Assembly: GCA_011037195.1 (NCBI GenBank)
Contig: JAAEAF010001505.1
Span: forward strand, 62,001-126,000
DNA from: Triatoma infestans
Taxonomy: Eukaryota; Arthropoda; Insecta; Hemiptera; Reduviidae
Direction of reading: 5' to 3'
DNA: 64,000 nt
How positions within the stretch are numbered: the first letter of the stretch is position 1; each line of letters begins with the position of its first letter. The notes beneath the pieces are model-generated. The model was given only the letters and a program-made list of their open reading frames with translations, was not told the origin of the DNA and made no database searches. The position numbers and the translations under genes are program-made. Positions 24,990 through 35,611 of the stretch are shown in pieces.

Positions 24990-25770
24990 GGAAGAGCTTC
25001 TGTTTCCTTGGAAGCGGCCAAGTATTACTCCGTCTTCTAACCACCTCTATTCCTACTTCTCTTTCTTTCTTTAACCATTCGCGAGCTGCCGATAGATGAG
25101 GCCTACACTTCAGCACATCAGCATTCAACTTCTCAGATAAACGATCTTCACTTTCCAAGGCAGAGCTGACGATCCATTTTTCGTTCGTGACCCTAAAATT
25201 CTCAAAATCAAAGACTTGCGGACAGTTTTCCAAAAAAAAGTTGATCGAAATTTAAGTTTTGCCATTTCTTTTTATAATGAAGTTTAAAAATTAACATGGA
25301 ATTTCATATAAATGAAGTAATAACAAATGAAATTGTAAGTAAGACACCTAATTAATCGGATAATCGAAGAAAAATGCACATCCATTAAAGAAATATTTCC
25401 TGCTGTATCTACGATACTAAATGCATTAAACCTGGTTCATATTTTGTCACTTAGTCAATCACCGATCAAGATTCACTAGTATTTCTTCAACTAACTTTTG
25501 TAAAATTCTTTTCGAAAAATTAATGACTCGCAAGCAAATGGAGAAGGAAAATCTATAATTAAAATCCCGAAAATTCAAATAAAGTGGAAATTTTGCTTTT
25601 GCATATTGCAAAAAAAAAAAATAATTGAACTTAGCTCATAATTTTATTATTATTAAAATAAAATGAATCCAATTTCAAAGTCAGTAAAAGCCAGACTTCT
25701 TGTGCTGTGATTTATCCTAACAGCATTGCTAATTATGGCAATATATAGAGTAATTTGTATATATAAGTGC

Positions 25771-25809
<39 letters not shown>

Positions 25810-26040
25810 AGAAGAAGCTGGTCATTGACCAAACTAGTTAAGAAACTAAAAGTGGATGGATGTTGTACTTTATGCGAGTGTTTAGTTTCGTTTGGTAAAG
25901 CTAACTGATTTCTTTTATCAATCGTTCACATGCCACTAAAATTTTCGTACTTTCCACCATGGGGGTAAGTGTGCCATAGGTTCGCCATCACTGTAATTAA
26001 AGTGTCTAGTGTGGTCATAAATTATTTCAATTAAATGTTA
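24990..26040. other. Intergenic stretch with (TG)n microsatellite
   Basis: No gene is supported. A perfect (TG)n run lies at about 25774-25807; the short frame reading through it (CVCVCVC) is an artefact. The minus-strand frame at 24952-25233 shows no known motif. Confidence 0.5.
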
Positions 26041-26041
26041 T

Positions 26042-26908
26042 ATAATTATGTTATGAAGAAATTTGGTAAGGATCGGTTAAGAATGAAACATGCAATTATG
26101 CCAGAGATTCCTGTCTTTATAAAGGCTTTAATCTAAAAAGAAATATACTGAGGAACCACAATGAATTAATAAAAATGTAAAAAGCAGAATAATTACAACA
26201 AAAAATAAATAAATAAATAAATAAATAAAAATAGTATTGAACTTACATACATGGTTGTCGTGAAGATGTGGAGAAAGAATTTTAGAACCTACACATTTGT
26301 TATATCGCAGAAACATAAAAAAAATAATTTAAAATTTACTAGTGTCTTGTCTGGCGCTAATAACCACAGTAGTTGATGCGCCCCCCCCCCCAAAAAAAAA
26401 CTAGTGTCTTGTCTTAAATCATCTACAGAAATGAAAGTTGGGTTGAATAGGCAAAGCAGTGAAAGGGATTTGAGGAAATTTTTAGGGTGGGATAGGTGAA
26501 AAGAAATTCTGTTCATGTTTTAAAAACCGTTTTGCAGTGCGGCCATATTATTGGTATCATTAATAGAAATGAACAGAAACTTTAGTTCTTGTGATATATA
26601 TCATTTGTAATACATTTCTTTTTTTCCTGTTAGTCTCTTTTGCTAGTATCTGCGATGTAACAAATGTGTATTGTTTAAAAATTCTTTCTTCACTCTTCAC
26701 GACTGTCTACAAGTAAGTTCAATATTATTTTTTTTTTTATTTAATTTATTATTATTATTAATCTACTTTTTACATTATTGATGCATTGTGGTTCCTCATT
26801 ATATTGTTTTTCATATTAAAGCCTCATAAAGACAGGAAACTCTGTCGAAACGTTAGTATAATTGAATGTTTCTTTCTTGACCGATTGTCACCAAATTTCT
26901 TCATAACA
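26042..26908. mobile_element. Foldback element with hammerhead-like hairpins
   Basis: Arms of about 220 bp at 26042-26275 and 26690-26908 are inverted copies: TTATGAAGAAATTTGGT at the left end mirrors ACCAAATTTCTTCATAA at the right end, and the GAACTTACA...TCGTGAAGA inner parts mirror as well. Each arm holds a GACAG...CTGTC-type hairpin, best in the right arm where it is followed by GAAACGTT. The 410-bp centre contains a poly-C/poly-A junction at 26381-26400 and no ORF. Structure suggests a non-autonomous element related to the other hairpin elements here. Confidence 0.65.
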
Positions 26909-27227
26909 TAATTCATCAACGGTTAACAAATACTTTTATATTATATAACTATATAACATTAAATCTGGTCCGTTGAGCGCTATGAAGTACAATACTAGAG
27001 TCTACGAAATCTTTTCCATTCTATCTATAAATTTCCCATTTCTATCTCGCATTTCTCATCAATTTTATTTATAGTTTAGGTCTATTATTATATTGCTTAT
27101 CGATGGGCTTCAAACTTTTAATTTTTGTTTTTTTAATTTTTCCTTATTAAACAAAAATTGTTACGTGTGGAACATATTATGTCTGAAATGGTTTTCAAAC
27201 CGTCAGGCCTGAAAATTATAATGAGAT

Positions 27228-27592
27228 GTTTGTACGGCAATAGCCAGAGAAGTTTTAAAGAAGAAAAACATTCTTTGTTGCTCTAAGTTTCTGGTGCCAT
27301 TGGCGCCCTTCTTCAGGAGCTCTGCAAAATTTATTAAAGGAAAGGTACATTATATTACATTATTGTACATAGATTATAATAAATAAAAGAAATTCAATAT
27401 TTAAATTAATTTTTTTAATTTAAATTTTTCTTTTATTCTTTTATTTAATCTATGCACTTGATCTTCACTACAGTACTATATAATCATAATGTAACCTTTC
27501 TCTAATAAGTTTTTCAGAGCTTATGAACCAATGGTGCGAGAAACGTAGAGCAACAAAAGAATTATTTATTCTTTAAAACTCCTCTCCCATAT
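27228..27592. mobile_element. Foldback element carrying a hammerhead-like core
   Basis: Left arm (27228-27350) and right arm (27497-27592) are inverted: TTGTTGCTCTAAGTTTCT mirrors AGAAACGTAGAGCAACAA, and TTTATTAAAGGAAAGGT mirrors ACCTTTCTCTAATAA. On the minus strand the left arm reads CTGAAGA (27310-27316), a GGGCGCC...GGCACC hairpin and AGAAAC. This is the same architecture as the ACCGGT elements but with a different stem III. Confidence 0.65.
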
Positions 27593-28810
27593 TAAACATT
27601 TCATCATCACATTATACTTGACTTTCGGTTATTACAAATCTCAAATATTTCTCATACTTGACATTTTTAATTAATCGGCGTCAACAAATTTTATTAACGG
27701 TAAGTTGGAAAATTGCAATTAACTGTGACGAACTAACTTTTTCCTTGAAATGGTCGATAAAAATAATAATAAACCATTTCACATGATCTCTTAACAAAAG
27801 TCCTGGTGGTCTATTCAACTAATTAGACCTAGTTTTAGGCGGTTCGATGATGTTGAGTTAAAATTTAGGGCTGTTTAAATGAGTAGATTCTTATGTTAAC
27901 TTATTGCTTTGAAGGAAGTGCGGTGCGTGGATTTTGGAACGGAATGGATAAACGCTTGATCTAAATAATTTAGGACGAAAGGACGTTGAACGCCCAAATA
28001 TTAGAAACTTAACCAACACAGCTTAACTAATAAGTGTGTAAACAGTTGCTTGAAAATTTGTTCTATTTTACTAAACGGCGACTCATTTTCAAATCAACAG
28101 CGCAAAAACTGTATTGAACCTGAGAGTCTAATCCGAAATTGTTTGTCCCTATTAAGACTCAACTATTCGGGACATTAAACCAAATAAGGAAGAAGTGGGA
28201 GTTCATATTTATTCCGTAATTAATTTTCCGATGTTCTATTCTATCTGAGGATACCTAGAATATATCCGCCTCACGTCTACCATAAATGGTCCTTTAATTT
28301 CTTAGTAATTGATGCATTTTTTTAGGTACTGAGATAACATTAACGTGATTATTTCTAATAAAGTTGTTATTTTGAAGTGAGCGTCATGAGGCACAAAATA
28401 CATTCATTCACAACTTTACTTGCCCAAGTTTTTAAACTACTATACTGCAATTTGACTATCTAATTTCAGCAATACATTACAAAGACCCTACTGGTCTTTA
28501 TTTAGAATGATCTAAGGAAATATCAAAGTGACCAATTGCTAAGTTGAACAATTACTTAAAATGTTCTTACCTCCTCGACGATTTCACAAGGACTGGAAGC
28601 AACCTTGTAAGCATTCACTGCTCTTCCGAAAGCAATGGGGGTCCATAGCTTTGTCTATTAGTTAATCCGGAAAGGCAGATTGTATACTAATAACAATGAT
28701 GTTCTATTAAAAAAACAATGTTGGATAGTAAATCATCAGCAAACGTATTTACCATATTTGCTTATTTAACTTGTTGAACAGTAGCAGCCACAAGATAGTT
28801 TTAGAGATGC

Positions 28811-28954
28811 TGTGATAGAGTTAGTGTGAAACTAAGTCTCTGTACGAGTCTGTGTTGGCACACTGTCTGAAAAACGCATCCTGAAGATGGGCGAACGCCC
28901 GAAACCGGTCGATGACCACAAAATGAAGCAGGCTACCACGGAAAATGTCTCTGA
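28811..28954 (+). mobile_element. 144-bp hammerhead-bearing insertion with 12-bp target duplication
   Basis: TTTTAGAGATGC occurs at 28799-28810 and 28955-28966. The paralogous site near 4967-4979 has a single copy (TTTTAGAGGTGT), so this is an insertion with its empty site preserved. The insert has no ORF, begins TGTGATAGAG and ends GTCTCTGA. It carries a complete hammerhead-like core at 28877-28914. Confidence 0.8.
28877..28914 (+). ncRNA. Hammerhead-ribozyme-like motif
   Basis: Stem I CATC (28877-28880) can pair with GATG (28911-28914). Between them are CTGAAGA (fits the CUGANGA core), one extra T, a GGGC-GAAC-GCCC hairpin as stem II, GAAA, and ACCGGT followed by C, giving the cleavage triplet GTC. 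ACCGGT (28904-28909) is self-complementary, so stem III could form only between two copies, as in the dimeric type known from Penelope-like retroelements. The extra T before stem II departs from the consensus; cleavage activity is unproven. Confidence 0.55.
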
Positions 28955-29984
28955 TTTTAGAGATGCGATTGGCTGATTTGCTGCATCGTAGCACCTTCCT
29001 GGAATCGAATACCGGACTATTTCTCGCATTATCTTGTACTTTCTTCAATTATTCTGAATAACCCAATTATTGTTTATGCGAATCGATAAACTGAAGAAAC
29101 TAAATTGTTTTTCGAGCAATCAGTTTTAGAGACTATTTTGGGGATAGAAAGAAACATTTTTTGAATATATTCTTTATTCAACAAAACTAACTTATAATTA
29201 TGTAAAATTCATTTGATTAATAGAAAAGTAGAAAATGTGATTTTTCCATAATATTTTAATAATAGAGTAATTATTCATTTAAAAAGCAATGGTTAAATAT
29301 GTGTTTCTCTAGAGATTAAAAGTAAACACAGTGTTGCTGTATTTAGTAAAGTAGAAATTATTAAATTTTAAACATTTGTTTTAATATTTTAAAATCAATA
29401 AAACAATAAATTATATATCAGAGAATATAATTACTTATGAATGAATTTAACCTAATGTTAAATCTATCTGAAGGTGACCTATCACTTGTTAGTGGACGAT
29501 TTTCTATATATATTTATCTATATATATATATATATATTAATCATCCCTTGGGCTGTTTGCAGGCCAAACGTGAACACGAATATATAAAAATGGCTCTTTA
29601 ATTAGCTTGTCAAATAAATATACTTTTTCCTCCGTTAATGATATGTAAATCTTATTTCCCCCTCTTTAATAAAGCCCAAAATTAATTTATTAATAATTAA
29701 TCGCCTATCAACTTGACAACATTCTGTCACATATCACATGTGACTGTTTTATTATTTCATTTTATAAGTTTGTTTTTTTTACGCTACATTTTATTATTTT
29801 TTGAAAATAATAATGATAAAATGTCCACAGAGTATTGAATAATAATTATAATTAATAGAATAAATAGGATTAATAATAATTAATAGAGTAATTAATAATA
29901 ATGATAAAATGAGCTATAGCATTGCGACGAATGAAGTGTTTACTAGCCCAGAATCTGTCCTTGGAATTAAAAAAGGGGCAGTGT

Positions 29985-30420
29985 GTGCATTGCTTAGTGA
30001 TACCTCTGGAGAGAACATGAGAAAAAATGAAAGCTAAGCCCGGGAGCCAAACACGCTAAGAAGATGATGTCAGAGCTGGGTAAGAATAGAAATAAAGGGG
30101 CTATCTGTTTAGGAAGGAACCAGTTTAGTCTGGTGACACATTTCCTTTCCACAGGGCATGGTAGGTTCAGAAAACAACTACACAAGGTGGGAATAATCAG
30201 CAGAATCTTTATGTAGACTATGTTAGGAGCAGAAGGAAACGACCTCGGCATCTGCTGTTACAATCGCTAAATTGCGCTATGAGTTTTAAGGCACATTTAG
30301 TCCAGCGAAATTAATAGCACAAACAGAAGATCTGATAAGGACTATCCTCAACCGCATAAAGTGGGGAGGTTCAGGGGTAGGCACAATAAGCGTCTAATTA
30401 GCTATAGTGCATGACTAAGC
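29985..30420 (+). pseudogene. Decayed C-terminus of an RNase H-bearing retroelement
   Basis: Plus-strand frames give scattered matches to the post-RNase H region of I/R1-type proteins, such as THFLSTGHGRFRKQLHKVGI near 30138, cut by stops and shifts. No complete domain is left. Confidence 0.5.
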
Positions 30421-31175
30421 TTTATCTAATGTACATAAATATAATTTATACTACTCCTTTGCCAAGGAATTGAAAAATATTCTAGAGCAAATAAACGAGT
30501 TATGTTATGTAGTGCATGAGGGGCTCACCCCATGTTACAATCTAATTATACTACAAGAAGTGAAAGAAAATCGTTAGAATCATTTTTGAAAATCGCGAAA
30601 AATTAAAAAAAAAAAAATCACTTAAGTCGCACATCTGATTGGTGGATTTCGTCCAACCTTCGAGTCCGGAACCGTTGTCACCCTCAACGGAATTCCAGAT
30701 ACCTGAGAGTTTTGGTTTAGAGGTTTCAGTGGTATTCTTCTTTGGTAATCAGTAACTCAACGTGAAATATTTGAAAGTAAATAAAAATTGCTTAAACAAA
30801 TAAATAAATAAATAATTATTGCTTGAAACTTATTAAAATATAATAATTGTCTTTATGATAAAAAAACAAATAAAATTCCCAAAATCGAACTAAAATTTTG
30901 AAAAAAAAAAAAAAATTAAAAAAAAAAATGAATGATTGATGTCTGACTATAATAATGGACAATAAATAATAAACAATAAATAATAAAATTTATTATAGAT
31001 TGCTTTTTTTAATATATTTGTATTCAATAGGATGATGTAATTGTTTTGTTAAATTATACAACTTTTTTAAAAGAAAGGAAGAAAATAAAAATAAAATAAA
31101 TCGATTGTGAATTAATAATTACAGTTCGCAACTACTTCAAGGTGTCAGATAGTTTTGAAGAAGGTCACATTAGAC

Positions 31176-31944
31176 ATGTTAATCAAATTATATCTTGCTT
31201 TCTTTGTAGGGTTATCTACATCTTTTGCAATATCACCTGATACTAAAGTAAGTATTCAAGAGTATATAGGAATTGATAAATAGAATTAAATGGTAAATTA
31301 TAAAGTAAGTATACTTACGCTTAGCTGATGTAGTTATACTTATGCTTTCCATTAAAGTGCCAATTTACAGTTCATTCGGCGTTAGGACAGCTGGTCTTAA
31401 CTAAGAAACTAGTGTTTTATGAGGATAGAACCATTTTGTTTGTTTGTTTCAGCTCTCCAAATGCATTCGGAATTGTTTGACATCATCAAACTGCAGAACT
31501 AATAAAGGACCACTACATACTTGTGACCACAATGATTTTCTAAGTTATTCTAACTGTATTACCAACTGTAATAAGAACAAATTAGCAAATGGCACTGTTG
31601 TCCATCAAAAAGTAAAGAAAAAATTTGTAAAGGACACGGCAAAGGAACAGAAAGTATTTAATAGAGGCTTAATGAGTGCCAATGAGGATGGTACAAAAAA
31701 ACGAATGTATAATATTAAAAAACGACTTAGAGGATTCATAACAAAACTCATATCACAAGGTTTAAATAATGATAGTTTAAACAGATTGGATCATAATGCG
31801 ACTATGGTAACTTTCAAAAATAGGAGGGATAAACTGGAAATATTGCTGAAACGCGGAGAGCAAAATGCAAATTCTGACCTCAGGGACGATGTAATTACAT
31901 TTTTACCATACTTATTACTAAACAATTTCGAAATTCTCAAATGA
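31176..31944 (+). CDS. Two-exon secreted six-Cys protein
   Basis: Exon 1 (31176-31247) encodes MLIKLYLAFFVGLSTSFA plus ISPDTK, two residues different from the 18434 exon. A 205-bp phase-0 intron follows (GTAAGT...TTTCAG). Exon 2 (31453-31944) predicts 163 residues, so the preproprotein is 187. Its cysteines are C-x3-C-x5-C-x9-C-x10-C-x3-C, followed by TVVHQKVKKKFVKD, the same post-cysteine motif as its relatives. A KKRMYNIKKR segment offers basic cleavage sites, and the rest is Asn/Leu-rich. No AATAAA was seen between this exon and the next cysteine exon at 32942, which leaves open that both share this signal exon. Function unknown. Confidence 0.75.
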
Positions 31945-32539
31945 GAGTTCCTAGTCATGTAGGTTCCGTCTTCATTTGTGTCCTTCGTTCTGAATGATGG
32001 GACAATATGGTATATCTGGTCCAGTTCTATATCAGTTATAGAACTGTTATAACTTGTAATAGTTTGCTATTGGCTTATTTGGGCAAACGAGCCGGACGCA
32101 ACAGATTTACCGATTGTATTCAAGATTCTGAGAAATTTATATTTCACTGTTCCTGAAAATTTATATTTCAAAATTTATATATACACCCCTGCTGAGTGTT
32201 GTAGAACTTGGATTCCAAGTACATAAATCATAACCCATCCTTGATCCAGGCAATAATCAAACCGTAAAAACGCCTAATTCTCTATCTCCTAAAAGATCAA
32301 GTATATTCTACAATAACAGAAAGTCAATATTAATATTATAACATATTGAGCCTGGTAAATACTAATTCTTTATTTTTTATATCTATCTTGACTCTATTTT
32401 AGATTATAATAGTAAAATTTATGTTTTATCATAGTATATGGACAATGAATTTGAATATTAATCAACTTATAAGCAACGTCAGAAATCTGTTCTAATACTG
32501 GGACTATTCCAACTAAGTTCCAGAACAGTTCGGGCAAGT

Positions 32540-32790
32540 CATAAATCAGTTCTAAATTGAAATAGCCTATGTTTTTCCATCGGCATCCTGTTCCGATTAA
32601 ATTTCCTGAATCTTATCTCCTCACAATTCATGCAATCCTTCTTAACATGGATGCTTATTTCTTGTTCTATCTCACAAACTCTACAAAAGATTCTAGAATG
32701 AGCCTTATTATATAGAAATGTCTTCTTCAACCATAGAGCCCAGGTTCCGACTAGATCGTTGGGGGAGGACCGTAAAAGACACAGTAATAT
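32540..32790 (-). pseudogene. Remnant of I/R1-type retroelement C-terminus (duplicate copy)
   Basis: The minus strand reads FCRVCEIEQEISIHVKKDC then EEIRFRKFNRN, a zinc-knuckle end related to that at 53740-53880. This is the counterpart of 18950-19145 within the duplicated block and lies between the two cysteine exons. Confidence 0.65.
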
Positions 32791-32941
32791 ACCACAATTA
32801 GCTGCTAAATCATCTAAAATGGTATTATCATTTAATTTCTCTTCATTTTTACCCTTTCGTCAATATCTGAACTCGAACGTAAAATAACATAACTTTACAC
32901 AATTTTTGATAAAGAGCTACAATTTTATTTATTTTTTGCAG

Positions 32942-33893
32942 AAAACGGAATGCTTCCGGAATTGTCTCACATTAACAAAATGCACATCTCATGAAAGGCG
33001 TATACATAGTTGTGACCGCAAGGTTAGATTGAAACGATATAAAAATTGCCTTTTGATTTGTGTCAAGAAGATGCAAAATGCTGATGCTGCCCATCTGCGA
33101 TTAATGGAAAAATATGTTGGAAATTTTACGACAGGTAATAGAACGAATAGTAAATGGTTAGATTCAATCACCACTGGTCTTTATAAAAAAAAAAATGAAT
33201 TAAACCAAACACTTGCTAGAAATACTATTAAAAGGCGTAAGGCTGTAAGTAGAGGAGCAAACGCTAAGGTTTCATCAACAAAGAGCTCCAAAAATAACAT
33301 GAAAAATGATCAGAAAAGATTTAAAAGGGACTTAAGCGGTAATGAAATGGTTGGTATGGATAAACTAGATTATATTGTTAAGAAACGATTCCGTGAGATC
33401 ATTTCAAATCTAACAAGGTTTCGATTATGATGGTTTGAAAAGATTTAATCGTAATGGTAATGTAGTAATTTTGAATAAAGACAGGAATACGCTTGAAGCA
33501 TTACGGTGAACATTACATGAACGAAATAGGAAGGTCTTCAGCAATAACGGATGTGAAACTAGAGAAAAGACAAAAGACAAATTCCTAATGAATATAGAAA
33601 CAGTTATCTGCAAGCCAATAAAGATTCCGTTAGGGTGGATGCCTCAAATAGTATAAGTGCTGGTGTGCAGTTAGGGGCATCTGGTTTAAGTAAAACATTC
33701 AAGGGAATGCTAACAGTAATGCAGCAGGCTACATAAATGGGATGAATTTTGCTATCCAGATTGAAACTGGTACTGCTGATTTTAAGGAAGTGTTGGCCCA
33801 GGAATCACATATCAACCACATCAAAATACACAGCAATAATCAGACGGAGAAACAAAAATGTTGATTAGAACCTTTAGAATGTTAAATAAATAA
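32942..33893 (+). pseudogene. Six-Cys family exon with decayed 3' half
   Basis: After TTTTGCAG, a phase-0 exon opens with C-x3-C-x5-C-x9-C-x11-C-x3-C and the family's post-cysteine stretch, then RGANAKVSSTKSSKNN and a furin-type RFKR site (ends 33328). The frame stops at 33430, but similarity to family members continues in shifted frames: 33420-33509 resembles the end of the 31453 exon, and the stretch up to the stop at 33891-33893 resembles the end of the 20171 exon (MLIRT). At least three frame changes are needed, so the 3' half is a pseudogene, although a shortened protein of about 160 residues could still be made from the intact part. No own signal exon is seen; the 31176 exon is in phase and available. 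Confidence 0.6.
33885..33890 (+). promoter_or_regulatory. Polyadenylation signal overlapping the stop region
   Basis: AATAAA lies immediately before the terminal TAA of the decayed frame; another AATAAA lies at 34206-34211 beyond the satellite, matching 20817-20822 in the sister copy. Confidence 0.35.
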
Positions 33894-34163
33894 AAATTAA
33901 TGCAATACTTCAATTATTGCAATTAAAGCATCATAAATATTATTAACAAATTAATGCAATACTTCAATTATTGCAATTAAAGCATCATAAATATTATTAA
34001 CAAATTAATGCAATACTTCAATTATTGCAATTAAAGCATCATAAATATTATTAACAAATTAATGCAATACTTCAATTATTGCAATTAAAGCATCATAAAT
34101 ATTATTAACAAATTAATGCAATACTTCAATTATTGCAATTAAAGCATCATAAATATTATTAAA
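33894..34163 (+). repeat. 54-bp tandem repeat, five copies
   Basis: Units start at 33894, 33948, 34002, 34056 and 34110, each beginning AAATTAATGCAATACTTCAA. The first four are essentially identical, and the last changes only at its end where it joins the flank shared with 20750. The sister block has only the last half-unit (GCATCATAAATATTATTAA), so the expansion arose after the block duplication. Confidence 0.95.
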
Positions 34164-35326
34164 AAATTTCAAAACTACTACATACTGTGCATACTGTTGA
34201 AATGCAATAAATTAGCTTTTCGCACTATTTTTGCCTATTAGTCTTTATATTTTACATATATTTTCTTTAATATGGTTTAATGATGTATTGAGTGTTTTGC
34301 ATAGTTTTTAAAATAGTTACTTCTGTTAAACTAATTTTGTTTTTGTAATTTCTGAAATAAAGACTAGATAGAGGAGGGTCAAAGTATCTAGGACAGATGG
34401 ACCTCAACAATTTTGTTATTGGGTGTCTTTTATAGGACCAGATTTGAGCTGACTTCGTTACAAAAATAAATGCCATCCAAAAATAAAAGTCTGATTAAGG
34501 GTTACATAATAATTCTCGGCGCGTATATGAGCTAGAATTGTGAAACCCATTCTTTATAGTCCTTTCTCCTGGAAGGTTGTATATTGGTTAGCTGTGATAA
34601 AGGGAAGTAAAATAACATTCAAATCAACACAATCATCTTCCGGTTATTTAGCAACAGTCTGAAAATTTGACAAGGGATTGTTGTCACGATTAGGACAGTT
34701 TGAGTCTTGAAAGTATACTCACTCGTATATTAATTAAAACAAAAGATAATGCCAGGACTATATGTTTCAGTAAAAATTTCCGTCGACTTTTTTGGTGGTC
34801 GAACCAAGTCTGACAGGCCGCTCCATTCTCTCTAGTTTAACTGTAAAATCCAGTACTTTTGGCCTTTAATTAGTATACCAGTGAGTCGTGAGAATAGTTC
34901 AATTCTCTAATTCTGTTGTTCAGGACAAAAAATCCCATTACAGAAGCTTAGCAGTTAATTTCAAATTTATTTCTATATGGTCGTCGAAAGTTTCGTAAAT
35001 CCTTGGAAGATTCTAGATGTTTCGGAAATTAATCCATATCTGAAACCATAAAACTTGTTTTTTTGGATACCAGCGTTTTCAATCAAATCGTCGACTCCTA
35101 AACGTCCATCTTGCCTTGGTCATAGTGGAAGAACTCTTGGTTCAAAATCAATTTTTAATTAACTAATTGATCTTTTTGATACTTGGTCTAATTTCAAATT
35201 TGAGAAAGCATTATAAATTGTGAACGAATCTCTTTCTGTTCACAAATTCCTTGGACTTTACGTTCATTTGAAGCAAAATATTATGATTTTAAGGACATAA
35301 TTATCATTCTGTTTATAGCATTTAAA

Positions 35327-35611
35327 GTGTTACATTTATGCAAAGTTACCTTGGTTTATATCCGGGTAGATCTCTATGCTCACTATGCTGAATCTGTAGG
35401 TTCGATGGAAAAGAAAGAAATGTTAACTTCAGAAACTGAACTAAGAGAAACTCCACCACTTAAACAACAAAAACCTCTTACATTTACTGTTACTATAAAT
35501 AATAATTCCTTTGAGGATTATACGAAAGGAGATCAACTAAACGTTCCAATTCCGCGACACATCCGCGGTCGAAAAATTCTCAATAATCCATTTTTCGTAA
35601 TGAACCTCTAA
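35327..35611 (+). CDS. Possible terminal exon of a further secreted protein
   Basis: An open frame of about 94 codons ends at 35611. It is preceded by a pyrimidine-rich TTATCATTCTGTTTATAG acceptor (35316), which would join in a phase other than 0. The product is hydrophilic with a basic stretch (RHIRGRK) near its end. It lacks the cysteine module. It lies in a 1-kb segment (about 34935-35943) present only in copy 2 of the duplicated block. No signal exon is visible nearby. It may be chance or an unrelated exon. Confidence 0.25.
   Translation: MLHLCKVTLVYIRVDLYAHYAESVGSMEKKEMLTSETELRETPPLKQQKPLTFTVTINNNSFEDYTKGDQLNVPIPRHIRGRKILNNPFFVMNL

Larger units (their letters stand above)
27880..29815 (+). 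repeat. Segmental duplication, copy 2 (pairs with 4083-5837)
   Basis: Collinear with the 3' flank of the Gly-rich gene. The first kilobase is diverged; from about 29030 to 29815 it is nearly identical to 5050-5837. It contains a 144-bp insertion (28811-28954) absent from copy 1. No second copy of the Gly-rich exon is evident upstream of 27880, so that gene copy was lost or never included. Confidence 0.85.

Noticed and set aside
25726..25908. 60-codon ORF with CVCVCV repeat
   Set aside because: It is produced by the (TG)n microsatellite.
33894..34163. CRISPR-like array
   Set aside because: Units are contiguous 54-bp repeats without unique spacers, in a eukaryotic genome.
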